Shown piece by piece: positions 16,190-25,047 of a stretch of 64,000 bases of DNA. The stretch's first letter is position 1; each line of letters starts with the position of its first letter. The stretch comes from an uncultured Eudoraea sp. (GTDB lineage: Bacteria > Bacteroidota > Bacteroidia > Flavobacteriales > Flavobacteriaceae). The notes under the pieces are model-generated. The model worked only from the letters and a program-made list of their open reading frames with translations. It searched no databases and had not been told where the DNA came from. A program made the translations under genes and the position numbers. The stretch is taken from assembly GCA_947258555.1 (NCBI GenBank), contig CAMYJF010000003.1, positions 1 to 64,000 on the forward strand, written 5' to 3'.

Positions 16190-17434
16190 TTGGCAAAATT
16201 CCTTAAACATATCTTATCCATACTGATCGTATTTCAGGGGGCAGCCCAGGTACAGCAAGAGGTTAATCCACCTGAGAATATAAAAACGATCATATTTCGG
16301 GGTCCTACCGAAGACCAATTCCCCATTGTACAATTAGGGGACGAAATGTATTTGGAATTTGATGATCTTAATGCTGCAGAAGATGATTATTACTACAAGA
16401 TCGTCCATTGTGACTATGACTGGACTCCCAGTCAGCTGTTAAAATCTCAATATTTAAGAGGTGTAGATAACCAGCGTATCATTGACTACGAGAACAGCTA
16501 TTCCACACTTCAGCCCTATTCCAATTACCGATTGCGAATTCCTAATACGAATGTGAGCCTGAAAGTTAGCGGCAACTACCTATTGGAGATATATGACACT
16601 TATAATGAGCTTGTATTTTCAAGGCGCTTTGTTGTTTATAAAAATCTGGTCGGTGTGGGTGTGAGTTTAAAACGTGTGCGGGATTTTGACTATTTAAATG
16701 AAAAACAAAGCGTACAATTCTCCATCAATGCAGGAGATTTTCAATGGGTGAATCCAAAGAAAGAAGTGAAAGTGGCCATTTTGCAAAATTATCAGTGGGA
16801 TTCTGCTTTATATAATATTGCCCCTCAATATACAGTTGGCCGGCAATTGGTCTACCGATATGACAAGGAAACGAGTTTCTTCGGTGGTAATGAATATCTG
16901 AATTTTGATACAAGTGATCTGCGCGCACCGACAGCTGCCATCTCACGAATCGAATATAAAGAGCTCTACCATCACTATTTATTTGCGAATAGGTTCAGGA
17001 GCAAAGAACCCTATACCTATTTCCCGGATATAAATGGCGATTTTGTCCTGCGTACTTTTCAGGGCAGAGATACATCCAGAGAATCCGAGTATACGCAGGT
17101 ACATTTTTTCTTGCCTTATGAGCCCGAATTGGGACTAGACGACGTATATATCTGTGGGAGATTCAACAATTATGCATTTGAAGAATCAAATAAGATGACA
17201 TACAATCCGGATAATGGAATGATGGAAGCTGTTATGCTTTTTAAACAAGGCTTTTACAATTATAAATATATATTGGCCAATAAGGAGGACCCCACTAAGA
17301 TGAGTGTTATTAGCGGCGACTTCCATTTCACTGAAAATAACTATACTGTTTTGGTATATTACCGAAACTTTGGAGATCTTTATGACAGCATTATTGGCTT
17401 GGGGTCTGGTAATTCAAGGAATATCACCAATTAA
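16190..17434 (+). CDS. Type IX secretion system plug protein (DUF5103 family)
   Basis: 414 aa with a signal peptide (FLKHILSILIVFQGAAQ). The start is TTG 16190: no ATG lies between the in-frame TAA (16178-16180) and the signal peptide. Family features: IIFRGPTEDQFPIVQLGDEMYLEFDDL, YYYKIVHCDYDW (the HCDxxW motif), LQPYSNYRLRIPN and a C-terminal beta-rich region with FNNYAFEESNKMTYN. I recognise DUF5103, shown in Flavobacterium johnsoniae to be the Plug that closes the extracellular side of the SprA translocon. It faces the outer membrane from the periplasm. Monocistronic by position. Confidence 0.85.
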   Translation: MAKFLKHILSILIVFQGAAQVQQEVNPPENIKTIIFRGPTEDQFPIVQLGDEMYLEFDDLNAAEDDYYYKIVHCDYDWTPSQLLKSQYLRGVDNQRIIDYENSYSTLQPYSNYRLRIPNTNVSLKVSGNYLLEIYDTYNELVFSRRFVVYKNLVGVGVSLKRVRDFDYLNEKQSVQFSINAGDFQWVNPKKEVKVAILQNYQWDSALYNIAPQYTVGRQLVYRYDKETSFFGGNEYLNFDTSDLRAPTAAISRIEYKELYHHYLFANRFRSKEPYTYFPDINGDFVLRTFQGRDTSRESEYTQVHFFLPYEPELGLDDVYICGRFNNYAFEESNKMTYNPDNGMMEAVMLFKQGFYNYKYILANKEDPTKMSVISGDFHFTENNYTVLVYYRNFGDLYDSIIGLGSGNSRNITN

Positions 17435-17636
17435 GAAATATCTCACTTAAAATGATCGTTCTGGCTGGGTTTCAGTTAGAACCGTTCATCGATTTTTGCT
17501 CATACAACCTGAAAATAAAAGGATTCACCGATAATATTCTGCAATACTTTTGAAAACTTATTCCATTCCTTATCTTGCATCGGACTATCATATACCTGAT
17601 ACCAAAGTTAAACACTAGACCATAACTCTTGATTCT

Positions 17637-18023
17637 ATGATCACAAAGGTAACCCGAGGCATAAAGATCTCTGTCGATACAACTTTCGAAGGCACATTCT
17701 TTAAGAACTACAAAATGCACTTTGCATTTGGCTATACCATCACAATAGAAAATCAAAGCAATGATTCCGTTCAACTTACTTCCAGACATTGGGAGATCTT
17801 TGATGCGTTGAATGAATTTGAAGTGCTCGATGGTGAAGGGGTGATAGGCAAAAAACCAGTTATTCGCCCAGGCGAATCTCATACCTATAGTTCCGGTTGT
17901 TTATTAGCTTCCCCTGTAGGTTCCATGAAAGGACATTACAACATGGTGAATTTTGCTACTTCGGAGAAATTCAGGGTCTATGTCCCTACCTTTAAGTTCA
18001 ATGCCCCTTTTGCACTGAACTAA
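17637..18023 (+). CDS. apaG: ApaG family protein
   Basis: 128 aa, the standard length. A single fibronectin-III-like beta-sandwich domain with family residues HFAFGYTITIENQS, VQLTSRHWEI, VIGKKPVIRPGESHTYSSGC and MKGHYNMV. ApaG proteins are linked to Co2+/Mg2+ tolerance in enterobacteria; the molecular role is not settled. A 200-bp non-coding stretch with no clear structure precedes it. pruA follows 80 bp downstream. Confidence 0.92.
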   Translation: MITKVTRGIKISVDTTFEGTFFKNYKMHFAFGYTITIENQSNDSVQLTSRHWEIFDALNEFEVLDGEGVIGKKPVIRPGESHTYSSGCLLASPVGSMKGHYNMVNFATSEKFRVYVPTFKFNAPFALN

Positions 18024-18066
18024 AATCTCGTTTATAACTCTTAGCTTTTTTTAGCATCCAGTTTCG

Positions 18067-18074
18067 TACCTTTG
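18067..18074 (+). promoter_or_regulatory. -7 box (TACCTTTG) for pruA
   Basis: TACCTTTG fits TAnnTTTG and lies 29 bases before the pruA ATG at 18104. Confidence 0.5.
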
Positions 18075-18103
18075 CCCCCATTTTAAACGTCAAATAGTTG
18101 AAC

Positions 18104-19732
18104 ATGGGAAAAGGCTTTTTTCAAGTCCCCTGGGCCACCAATGAAACCATCTTAGGGTATGCCCCGGGAAGTCCGGAACGCGAAGCAGTTCAGGCTCAAT
18201 ACAAAACATATTTTAACGGAAAGGCAGATGTGCCTTTATATATAGGTAGTGAGGAAGTACGCACCGGGAATACACGCAGTATGTCGCCTCCACATGACCA
18301 CACCCATTCTGTAGGACAATACCATCTTGCAGAGAAAAAGCATGTGAGTTCTGCCATTGAGGCTGCCCTTGAAGCCCGGATCAAATGGGCGCAACTTCCC
18401 TGGGAACAACGTGCGGCCATTTTCCTCAAAGCTGCTGATCTGATGGCGGGCCCGTATCGAGCCAAAATGAATGCAGCGACTATGATCGCACAATCAAAGA
18501 CCATCCACCAGGCCGAGATCGATTCGGCCTGTGAGTTGATCGATTTCCTGCGATTCAATGTACAATTCATGGCCGAGATCTACAGCCAGCAACCAGAGTC
18601 GTCAGAAGGGATCTGGAACCGTGTAGAATACCGCCCACTGGAAGGATTTGTCTATGCCATTACCCCTTTTAACTTTACGGCCATTGCCGGAAACCTGCCA
18701 TCCAGTGCAGCCCTGATGGGCAATGTGGTGATATGGAAACCAAGCTCTAACCAGGTGTTTTCAGCCAAAGTGATCATGGATGTGTTTAAAGCAGCAGGAC
18801 TTCCGGATGGCGTGATCAATATGATCGCCGGGAATCCCGCAATGATCACAGATACAATATTGGATCACCCAGATTTTGCCGGCATCCATTACACCGGGTC
18901 AACAGAGGTTTTTCAATCCCTTTGGAAGCAGATAGCAAACAATATAGCGCAGTACAAAACCTACCCGAAGATCGTTGGAGAAACGGGGGGGAAAGATTTT
19001 ATCATTGCACATCCCACAGCTCCAGCACAACAGGTGGCAACGGCCATAGTTCGCGGAGCTTTTGAATACCAGGGCCAAAAGTGTAGTGCAGCCAGTCGGG
19101 TCTACCTGCCAAAAAGCACGGCCGATACCATACTGGACGCGGTTAAAAAAGATGTCGCCTCTTTCAAGCCACCGGGAAGTCCGGAAGACATGAGCAATTT
19201 CATAACTGCCGTGATCAATGAAGGCTCTTTTGACGATCTGGCCGGGTATATAGACAGGGCCAAGGCTGACAAAGATGCTGAGATCATCGCCGGCGGTGGA
19301 TATGACAAGAGTAAAGGTTATTTTATTGAGCCTACGGTTATCCTTACAACCGATCCGAAATATGTGACCATGAAGACCGAATTGTTCGGGCCGGTAGTAA
19401 CCATTTATGTCTATGAGGATAAAGACTGGTCTAAGACGCTCGACCTTGTAGATGGGACTTCTGAGTATGCCTTAACAGGAGCAGTAATGGGCACGGATCG
19501 ATATGCGTTGGATGAAGCAACACGTGTTCTGGAGAATTGTGCCGGAAATTTCTATATCAACGATAAACCTACAGGAGCTGTTGTAGGCCAGCAGCCCTTT
19601 GGAGGTGCCAGGGCTTCGGGAACAAATGATAAAGCAGGTTCAGCACAAAATCTATTGCGTTGGGTTTCACCCAGGTTGATCAAGGAAACCTTTGTTACTC
19701 CGGAGGATTATAAATATCCTTTCTTAGGATAA
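18104..19732 (+). CDS. pruA: 1-pyrroline-5-carboxylate dehydrogenase
   Basis: 542 aa, the length of the stand-alone P5C dehydrogenase. It oxidises glutamate-gamma-semialdehyde to glutamate with NAD+, the second step of proline breakdown (also reached from arginine through ornithine). Aldehyde dehydrogenase landmarks: YAITPFNFTAIAGNLP, WKPSSNQVFSAK, GETGGKDFII (general base Glu) and EYQGQKCSAASR (catalytic Cys). The C-terminal QQPFGGARASGTNDKAG is typical of PruA. The ATG at 18104 gives MGKGFFQVP. A terminator follows (19755-19783). No proline dehydrogenase gene is in the window. Confidence 0.96.
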   Translation: MGKGFFQVPWATNETILGYAPGSPEREAVQAQYKTYFNGKADVPLYIGSEEVRTGNTRSMSPPHDHTHSVGQYHLAEKKHVSSAIEAALEARIKWAQLPWEQRAAIFLKAADLMAGPYRAKMNAATMIAQSKTIHQAEIDSACELIDFLRFNVQFMAEIYSQQPESSEGIWNRVEYRPLEGFVYAITPFNFTAIAGNLPSSAALMGNVVIWKPSSNQVFSAKVIMDVFKAAGLPDGVINMIAGNPAMITDTILDHPDFAGIHYTGSTEVFQSLWKQIANNIAQYKTYPKIVGETGGKDFIIAHPTAPAQQVATAIVRGAFEYQGQKCSAASRVYLPKSTADTILDAVKKDVASFKPPGSPEDMSNFITAVINEGSFDDLAGYIDRAKADKDAEIIAGGGYDKSKGYFIEPTVILTTDPKYVTMKTELFGPVVTIYVYEDKDWSKTLDLVDGTSEYALTGAVMGTDRYALDEATRVLENCAGNFYINDKPTGAVVGQQPFGGARASGTNDKAGSAQNLLRWVSPRLIKETFVTPEDYKYPFLG

Positions 19733-19754
19733 TATGAGATTAGAGATTATTTTA

Positions 19755-19783
19755 AACCCCTTGTAATCCAAGGGGTTTTTCTT
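19755..19783 (+). terminator. Intrinsic terminator of pruA
   Basis: AACCCCTTG (19755-19763) pairs with CAAGGGGTT (19769-19777) around a 5-base loop, followed by a T-rich tract. Confidence 0.9.
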
Positions 19784-19853
19784 TTTAGATTTTCCTTCTT
19801 GAAACGAATTCCCTAATTTGAATCCGCCAGCCCAAAATTTTAAGATCGTTCCA

Positions 19854-20618
19854 ATGATACGCCCGTACATTCTCGCTGAAACCAACTGGAAACAGGTCAG
19901 GGATCAGAACTATGAAATAGCTGTCCTGCCCTGGGGAGCTACCGAAGCCCATAATTACCATTTACCCTACGGCACCGATAATATAGAAGGTACGTCCATA
20001 GCCGAGGAATCAGCCAGGATCGCTTGGGAACAAGGAGCAGAAGTGGTTGTGCTTCCAACTATCCCTTTTGGGGTGAATACCGGACAACGGGATATCTATT
20101 TGGATATTAACATGAACCCAAGTACGCAATTCGCTGTGCTCAAGGATATTCTGGATGTTCTGGATCGGCAGGGGGTTAAAAAGTTTATGCTCCTCAATAG
20201 CCATGGGGGTAATAACTGGAAATCTATTATCCGCGAATTGGGCGGCGTATTCCCCGATATGTTTCTGTGTGTTACCAACTGGCCCGGGTCCGTAGATCGG
20301 TCGGCATATTTTGAAAACGATGGAGATCATGCCGAGGAGATGGAGACGAGTTTAATATTGCACCTGGCGCCACAATGGGTATTACCAAAATCAGAATGGG
20401 GTGAAGGGTCAGAAAAAAAGAATACACTCAAAGCCTTCCATGAAGGATGGGCCTGGACAGAACGACCCTGGTCAAAGATCAGTAAAGATACGGGCGTAGG
20501 CGATCCTTCGAAAGCTACCGCCGAAAAAGGAGAAAAATTTTTCCAAGCTGTTTGCATAAAAATGGGACAGCTCATCTCAGATATTGCGAAAGCCGATATA
20601 AAAAACTTGTATCAATAG
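19854..20618 (+). CDS. Creatininase family amidohydrolase
   Basis: 254 aa from ATG 19854 (MIRPYILAETNWKQV). The creatininase fold is marked by metal-binding residues in LPWGATEAHNYHLPYGTDN (Glu, His, Asp), LNSHGGNNW and DGDHAEEMETSL. The family includes creatinine amidohydrolase, mycofactocin processing enzymes and archaeal FAPy deformylase; the substrate cannot be told from sequence. Flavobacterial members are common with unknown role. An upstream TTG (19818) would add 12 residues. It follows the pruA terminator. Confidence 0.85.
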   Translation: MIRPYILAETNWKQVRDQNYEIAVLPWGATEAHNYHLPYGTDNIEGTSIAEESARIAWEQGAEVVVLPTIPFGVNTGQRDIYLDINMNPSTQFAVLKDILDVLDRQGVKKFMLLNSHGGNNWKSIIRELGGVFPDMFLCVTNWPGSVDRSAYFENDGDHAEEMETSLILHLAPQWVLPKSEWGEGSEKKNTLKAFHEGWAWTERPWSKISKDTGVGDPSKATAEKGEKFFQAVCIKMGQLISDIAKADIKNLYQ

Positions 20619-21029
20619 GAAAACACAATATGACCATTCAAGAATTAGTAAACATAAAGGAATTCATCCTTTCCATAAGGGGGAAGGATGTCTGCGGAAA
20701 ATACATGTCTGTTGTATTTTTCGGGAGGATCCGGAAAGACCCGGTCTGCTCAATTACCGACTTTACCTAGCTGCCGAAACTTATCATTAAAACGATGACT
20801 GCAAGGCAGACACACTTGACAAGTAGAAGGATATCGACCGCCAATTTCGATGGTTGAGCGGGGCTAGAATTGTAAGATATTTTATATCTCATGTTCATCT
20901 TTTCTTACATATTCAACGACAAAGTTCCACAATTTATTATTGAAAGTCAACACTTTAGGGATAAAAAGCCCGAAGGAATCAAGCTTTTATAGCCCCAATC
21001 GCATAAAAATTCAATACATTTATGGGGCT
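20619..21029 (+). other. Sparse intergenic region before the lipoprotein gene
   Basis: Over 400 bp with little structure. A 46-codon frame runs from ATG 20630 to a stop at 20770, beginning 11 bases after the creatininase stop; the product has no recognisable features and I do not call it a gene. A short AT-rich inverted repeat (AGATATTTTATATCT, about 20874-20888) lies before the lipoprotein gene. No tRNA or clear terminator is seen. Confidence 0.4.
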
Positions 21030-22157
21030 ATGAAAACGAAGATCTTACCCCTTTTGTTTGCCTTCCTTCTGAATCTATCTTGTTCCTCTAATGCCGATCC
21101 TATAAGCGAAGATGACACTGCTCAGATCCTACACGATATTACAGTGGTAACAAGCTCTTATACAGCTATTTATGAGTATAATATTTTAAGGACAGATAAC
21201 GTCATCAATAATACGGATCTAACAGCTGCTTACGGATTATCGCCTGCCTTCACCTATTTACATACAACGGCCAACAAGCTCACATTTTATACATTGGCAG
21301 GCAATAGCTTTGATATATTCCAAAAGGAAATTGGAAATTCTAATATTCGGGTCTTTGATAACATTTGTAAAGAAGCGCTGGATGAAACGCACTATTTTGC
21401 CCGCAATTCAGATAATAAGATCGTCCAGCTGGGCGTCGGTGTCTCAACTACAGGGGCTCCGGGCCCTGAACTTTTTGTCAAATTTTTCGACCCTTCAACT
21501 TCGACTTGTACGAGAATCCCGGTCGGCAATGGTTTCCTGGCGAGCCAGAGGGGAGCTCTCATCTTTGAGGAAACACTTTATATGGCTTACCAGGATTTTG
21601 AAACAGATTTATATGTCCTGGCGCAAATTGATCTTACCGCTGAAGAACGAGTTGGCGATATTCGCTTCGAAAAACCGTACACCATAGCGATCAAAGAGGG
21701 TGCTGAACTTCACGCCTTTTTTGAAGATGATGTGTACCAGGTATATGACGCAAATTCCTTTGCCTTGATCAGTGAAGGGTTCTTAAATGATGGTGGGGTT
21801 CTTGGTGGCGAAGGACTTTTGGATACGAATTTCAGGGATGATGAAATTCTGGTTTTTATTTCTTATCAACAACCCTCGGAGATAAGTACGGGTCCAGCCG
21901 TTATGGATCTGAAAACAGGAGACCTCATCCAGGGCAATAATAGCTTTTTATTTGATCTGCGAAGGGCCTTGATAGATGACTTGCAATATGAGATCTTCTT
22001 TACCTCCTTTGCAGTTAATTTGGAGACAGGTGCAGTTGTATGCGGATTTTTGAAAGCCGGCCAGCAAAAAGGCGGCGTTGTTTATACCACTTTTGACGGC
22101 GACATCCTGAAAGTAGTAGAAGTTGAAGGGATTCCGGGCCGAATCGTCCTTCAGTAA
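21030..22157 (+). CDS. Uncharacterised lipoprotein
   Basis: 375 aa from ATG 21030, preceded closely by a TACATTTA -7-like box. The lipoprotein signal is FLLNLSC, then SSNADP. The mature part reads as repeated beta strands (LTFYTLAGNSFDIFQ, ARNSDNKIVQLGVG, LYMAYQDFETDLYVLAQIDL), suggesting a beta-propeller-like fold of unknown ligand; that is inference. No catalytic motif is recognised. It probably faces the periplasm or cell surface. The following acetylesterase gene is 105 bp downstream and may be independent. Confidence 0.7.
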   Translation: MKTKILPLLFAFLLNLSCSSNADPISEDDTAQILHDITVVTSSYTAIYEYNILRTDNVINNTDLTAAYGLSPAFTYLHTTANKLTFYTLAGNSFDIFQKEIGNSNIRVFDNICKEALDETHYFARNSDNKIVQLGVGVSTTGAPGPELFVKFFDPSTSTCTRIPVGNGFLASQRGALIFEETLYMAYQDFETDLYVLAQIDLTAEERVGDIRFEKPYTIAIKEGAELHAFFEDDVYQVYDANSFALISEGFLNDGGVLGGEGLLDTNFRDDEILVFISYQQPSEISTGPAVMDLKTGDLIQGNNSFLFDLRRALIDDLQYEIFFTSFAVNLETGAVVCGFLKAGQQKGGVVYTTFDGDILKVVEVEGIPGRIVLQ

Positions 22158-22262
22158 ATCTTCTTTTCAAGTTTTATATCTTTAGCAAGTATAATCAGAA
22201 CAACTCATAGGGGCTGATAAAATGCTCAGCACCCTAACTTCTATCCCTGTAAAACCTTACCC

Positions 22263-24272
22263 ATGAATCACCCATTCAGATCATACTGTATGCTATTTAT
22301 TAGCACACTCCTCTTTTATAATTGTCAACAGCAATCTATGCCTGTGTCTAATTTATCCCTGGAACCCATATTCTCAGACCATATGGTACTGCAACAAAGT
22401 ACTAATGCGGCAATTTTTGGCACAAGTGCCCCGGAAACCCGGGTGTCTGTTGTTGGTAGTTGGGGAAACTCGGCCACTACCTATTCCGATGAACATGGGA
22501 AATGGCAAGTTAAGATCGTGACTCCGCAGGCAGGCGGTCCTTTCGAACTAAAAGTGGAGACAAGGGATACAACAGCCGTTTTTAAGGATGTACTGATCGG
22601 TGAAGTATGGTTGGCCTCAGGACAGTCCAATATGGAAATGCCACTCACAGGATTTCTACCCGCCGAACCTATCGATAATAATGAGGAAGAGATTAACTCG
22701 GCCAATTTCAACAAGATCAGAATGCTTACGGTACAAAGGAATATGAGTCCTTTACCTATAGACGCCCTTAATGGCCACTGGCTGATCTGCCACCCGGATA
22801 CGGCGGCTACCTTTAGCGCTACGGCCTATTTCTTTGCCAGAAGACTACATAAAGAATTCAATGTGCCAGTTGGAATAGTTCACAGCAGCTGGGGAGGTAC
22901 AGTTGCCGAAGCCTGGGCCAGTGAAGATGGGTTGAGTGATTTTCCGCAATTTCAAGAGGTTATTAAAAATTACGAGCAAAGCATAAGTGGAGCAAAAGAA
23001 TGGTTGTCACAATTTGGCAAAACATCCATTCCAAATGACCTGAAAACTTTTGAAGCCCAGGATTTCGAAGATGCGAACATCGCAGCTCAGGAATTTGATG
23101 ATGCCAATTGGAGTGAGGTAACACTCCCATTAGATCAGGTCACCACTGAAGTGCTCTTGCCAGATTCGGACCAGCTCCAGAGCCTCCACGGTGTATTTTG
23201 GTTTCGAAAAACCTTTGATCTTGAGGAAATTCCGGTCGATATGGTCTTTTCAATAGGTGCTATTGACGATGCCGATCTTACCTATATAAATGGTGTGAAG
23301 ATCGGGTCGACATGGAGTTGGCAAGAGAAGCGTGAATACCCTATCCCGGCTGGCGTCTTAAAACAAGGTGAAAATGTAGTATCTATTCGGCATTTTGACG
23401 GGGGAGGCGGATCTAATCTCAGTGGGCCTATACATTTAAGCAACGCCCAAGGCGCTACCCTTTCCCTGGAAGGATCCTGGAAGGGACGATTGTATGCAGA
23501 TATATTTTTGGATTCCCTGGTCACCTATGATTTAGAAAAAAGCGGGGCATTGGCTGAAAGGCCTTTTGTTCCTTCAAGCTCTCCAAATGACTTGCCCTCT
23601 TCCCTTTTCAATGGAATGTTGAAACCTCTAATCCCTTATACCATCAAAGGCGCACTTTGGTATCAGGGCGAAAGCAATGTGGGCAGGGCTGAAGAGTACA
23701 AGACTTTATTTCCTGCTATGATAAAGGATTGGCGTACACAATGGGGGTATGAATTCCCTTTTTACTTTGTACAGATCGCCCCCTTTAATTACGGTAATGA
23801 TCTTTCTCCTGCCCTGAGGGATGCACAGCGACATAGTCTCCTGACTCCAAAGACTGGAATGGCGATCACTATGGATATTGGCCACCCGGAAAATATTCAT
23901 CCGGGCAATAAACAGGACGTTGGGAATCGTTTGGCCTTGTTAGCGCTTGCCAATGAGTATGGGGTGAATTTGCTCAAGTCAGGGCCTCTATTCAGTACCA
24001 AAACACAGTATGAAAATACGCTTATGCTGGATTTTGAATATTCGGGTGATGGGTTGGTTGCCGGTCCCATGGGGTTGCGCAACTTTGAGGTCTCGGGCGA
24101 AGATGGTATTTGGCATGAAGCAGAAGCACGCATTATTAATGGGAATGTGATCGTTTCGTCACCGAGCGTACCTCAACCCTTAGACGTTAGATACGGATGG
24201 AAGGATTATGTAGAAGCAAGCTTGTTTAATTCAGAGGGTTTACCAGCTTCATCATTCACATCCCGGGACTAG
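22263..24272 (+). CDS. Sialate O-acetylesterase family protein
   Basis: 669 aa, secreted, probably a lipoprotein (TLLFYNC, then QQQS). SGNH-type acetylesterase (SASA) motifs: GEVWLASGQSNMEMPL (nucleophile Ser), the HSSWGGTVAEAW block, GALWYQGESNVGRAEEY and MDIGHPENIHPGNKQDVGNR (catalytic Asp/His region). A beta-galactosidase-like jelly-roll insertion (about residues 300-380, FWFRKTFDLEEIP ... NVVSIRHFDGGGGS) separates the halves, as is usual for Bacteroidota members. It removes acetyl groups from sialic acids or plant and algal polysaccharides. No neighbouring glycan utilisation genes are seen, so the substrate is open. Confidence 0.88.
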   Translation: MNHPFRSYCMLFISTLLFYNCQQQSMPVSNLSLEPIFSDHMVLQQSTNAAIFGTSAPETRVSVVGSWGNSATTYSDEHGKWQVKIVTPQAGGPFELKVETRDTTAVFKDVLIGEVWLASGQSNMEMPLTGFLPAEPIDNNEEEINSANFNKIRMLTVQRNMSPLPIDALNGHWLICHPDTAATFSATAYFFARRLHKEFNVPVGIVHSSWGGTVAEAWASEDGLSDFPQFQEVIKNYEQSISGAKEWLSQFGKTSIPNDLKTFEAQDFEDANIAAQEFDDANWSEVTLPLDQVTTEVLLPDSDQLQSLHGVFWFRKTFDLEEIPVDMVFSIGAIDDADLTYINGVKIGSTWSWQEKREYPIPAGVLKQGENVVSIRHFDGGGGSNLSGPIHLSNAQGATLSLEGSWKGRLYADIFLDSLVTYDLEKSGALAERPFVPSSSPNDLPSSLFNGMLKPLIPYTIKGALWYQGESNVGRAEEYKTLFPAMIKDWRTQWGYEFPFYFVQIAPFNYGNDLSPALRDAQRHSLLTPKTGMAITMDIGHPENIHPGNKQDVGNRLALLALANEYGVNLLKSGPLFSTKTQYENTLMLDFEYSGDGLVAGPMGLRNFEVSGEDGIWHEAEARIINGNVIVSSPSVPQPLDVRYGWKDYVEASLFNSEGLPASSFTSRD

Positions 24273-24327
24273 GGTTCTCTCCTTAATTTGCCTAATTTTA
24301 ATACACAACCCTTCCATAAATAAGTAT

Positions 24328-24624
24328 ATGAATATTGAAGATAGCCTCACTTTAAATGAGGACAAGCCCGCAGTATTGAGCATTCAGAAATCGGATCACC
24401 TAAATTTAATGGCCATTGGCCTAGTCCGGGATCAACTATTAAAGAAGCACAAAACAAGTGTCCCCACTACATTGGTGGTGTTAAAAGGAGGAATACTATT
24501 TGAGCTCGACAATACACAGATCCCCCTGGCAATACATGATGTTTTTCAGGTGCCTGTTAATAAGGAACATGAGGTTATGGGAACGGAGAGTGAAAATATC
24601 TTTATCTTACTTAAAGAAAAATAG
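24328..24624 (+). CDS. Small cupin-like protein
   Basis: 98 aa. A short cupin barrel pattern is visible: HKTSVPTTLVVLKGGILFELD, then IPLAIHDVFQVPVNKEHEVMGTESENIFILLKEK. The usual metal-binding His/Glu set of enzymatic cupins is incomplete, so it may be a binding or regulatory protein. The gene starts with MNIEDSLTLNEDKP and lies 48 bp before the next short gene. Specific function unknown. Confidence 0.65.
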   Translation: MNIEDSLTLNEDKPAVLSIQKSDHLNLMAIGLVRDQLLKKHKTSVPTTLVVLKGGILFELDNTQIPLAIHDVFQVPVNKEHEVMGTESENIFILLKEK

Positions 24625-24672
24625 TTTCGGTCGGTAAAATACTGGCTATCATTAGCTTAAATTAACTTCCTT

Positions 24673-25008
24673 ATGACAAGTGAGAAGTGGAAAACAACGC
24701 TTCAATTCTATGATGATCTGGTGGCGCAATGCCCCCGCTTTGAACGCAAAGGAAAAAACATGCCCTATACATCGGCGAATGGCTATATGTTTTCGCTATT
24801 AAATAAAAATGCAGAACTGGGGATACGGTTTTCAAAAGATGTGCAAAAGGCCTATATGGAATCTATTCCTACCACCCTGTATAAATCATACGGAGCCACT
24901 ATGCACGGATATGTTCTGATCCCCGAAGCTTTATATACTGAACCTAAAAAGTTAGTTGAAATGCTCAATGAAGGCTATGATCATGTAATGACTTTAGAAC
25001 CGAAGTAG
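24673..25008 (+). CDS. Conserved hypothetical protein, possibly TfoX/YjbR-like
   Basis: 111 aa, soluble. Features such as MPYTSANGYMFSLLNKNAELGIRFSKDVQ and TLYKSYGATMHGYVLIPE recall the small alpha/beta folds of TfoX N-terminal or YjbR-type proteins, but this is a weak impression. No catalytic residues or cysteines of note. It sits between the small cupin gene and the TolB/TPR gene (40 bp before it). Confidence 0.6.
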   Translation: MTSEKWKTTLQFYDDLVAQCPRFERKGKNMPYTSANGYMFSLLNKNAELGIRFSKDVQKAYMESIPTTLYKSYGATMHGYVLIPEALYTEPKKLVEMLNEGYDHVMTLEPK

Positions 25009-25047
25009 TTTATCAATTGAGAAAACAGAATTCAGAAAAATAAGATC

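Noticed and set aside
20630-20770. 46-codon frame after the creatininase gene
   Set aside because: No recognisable features or codon evidence; mentioned only within the intergenic description.
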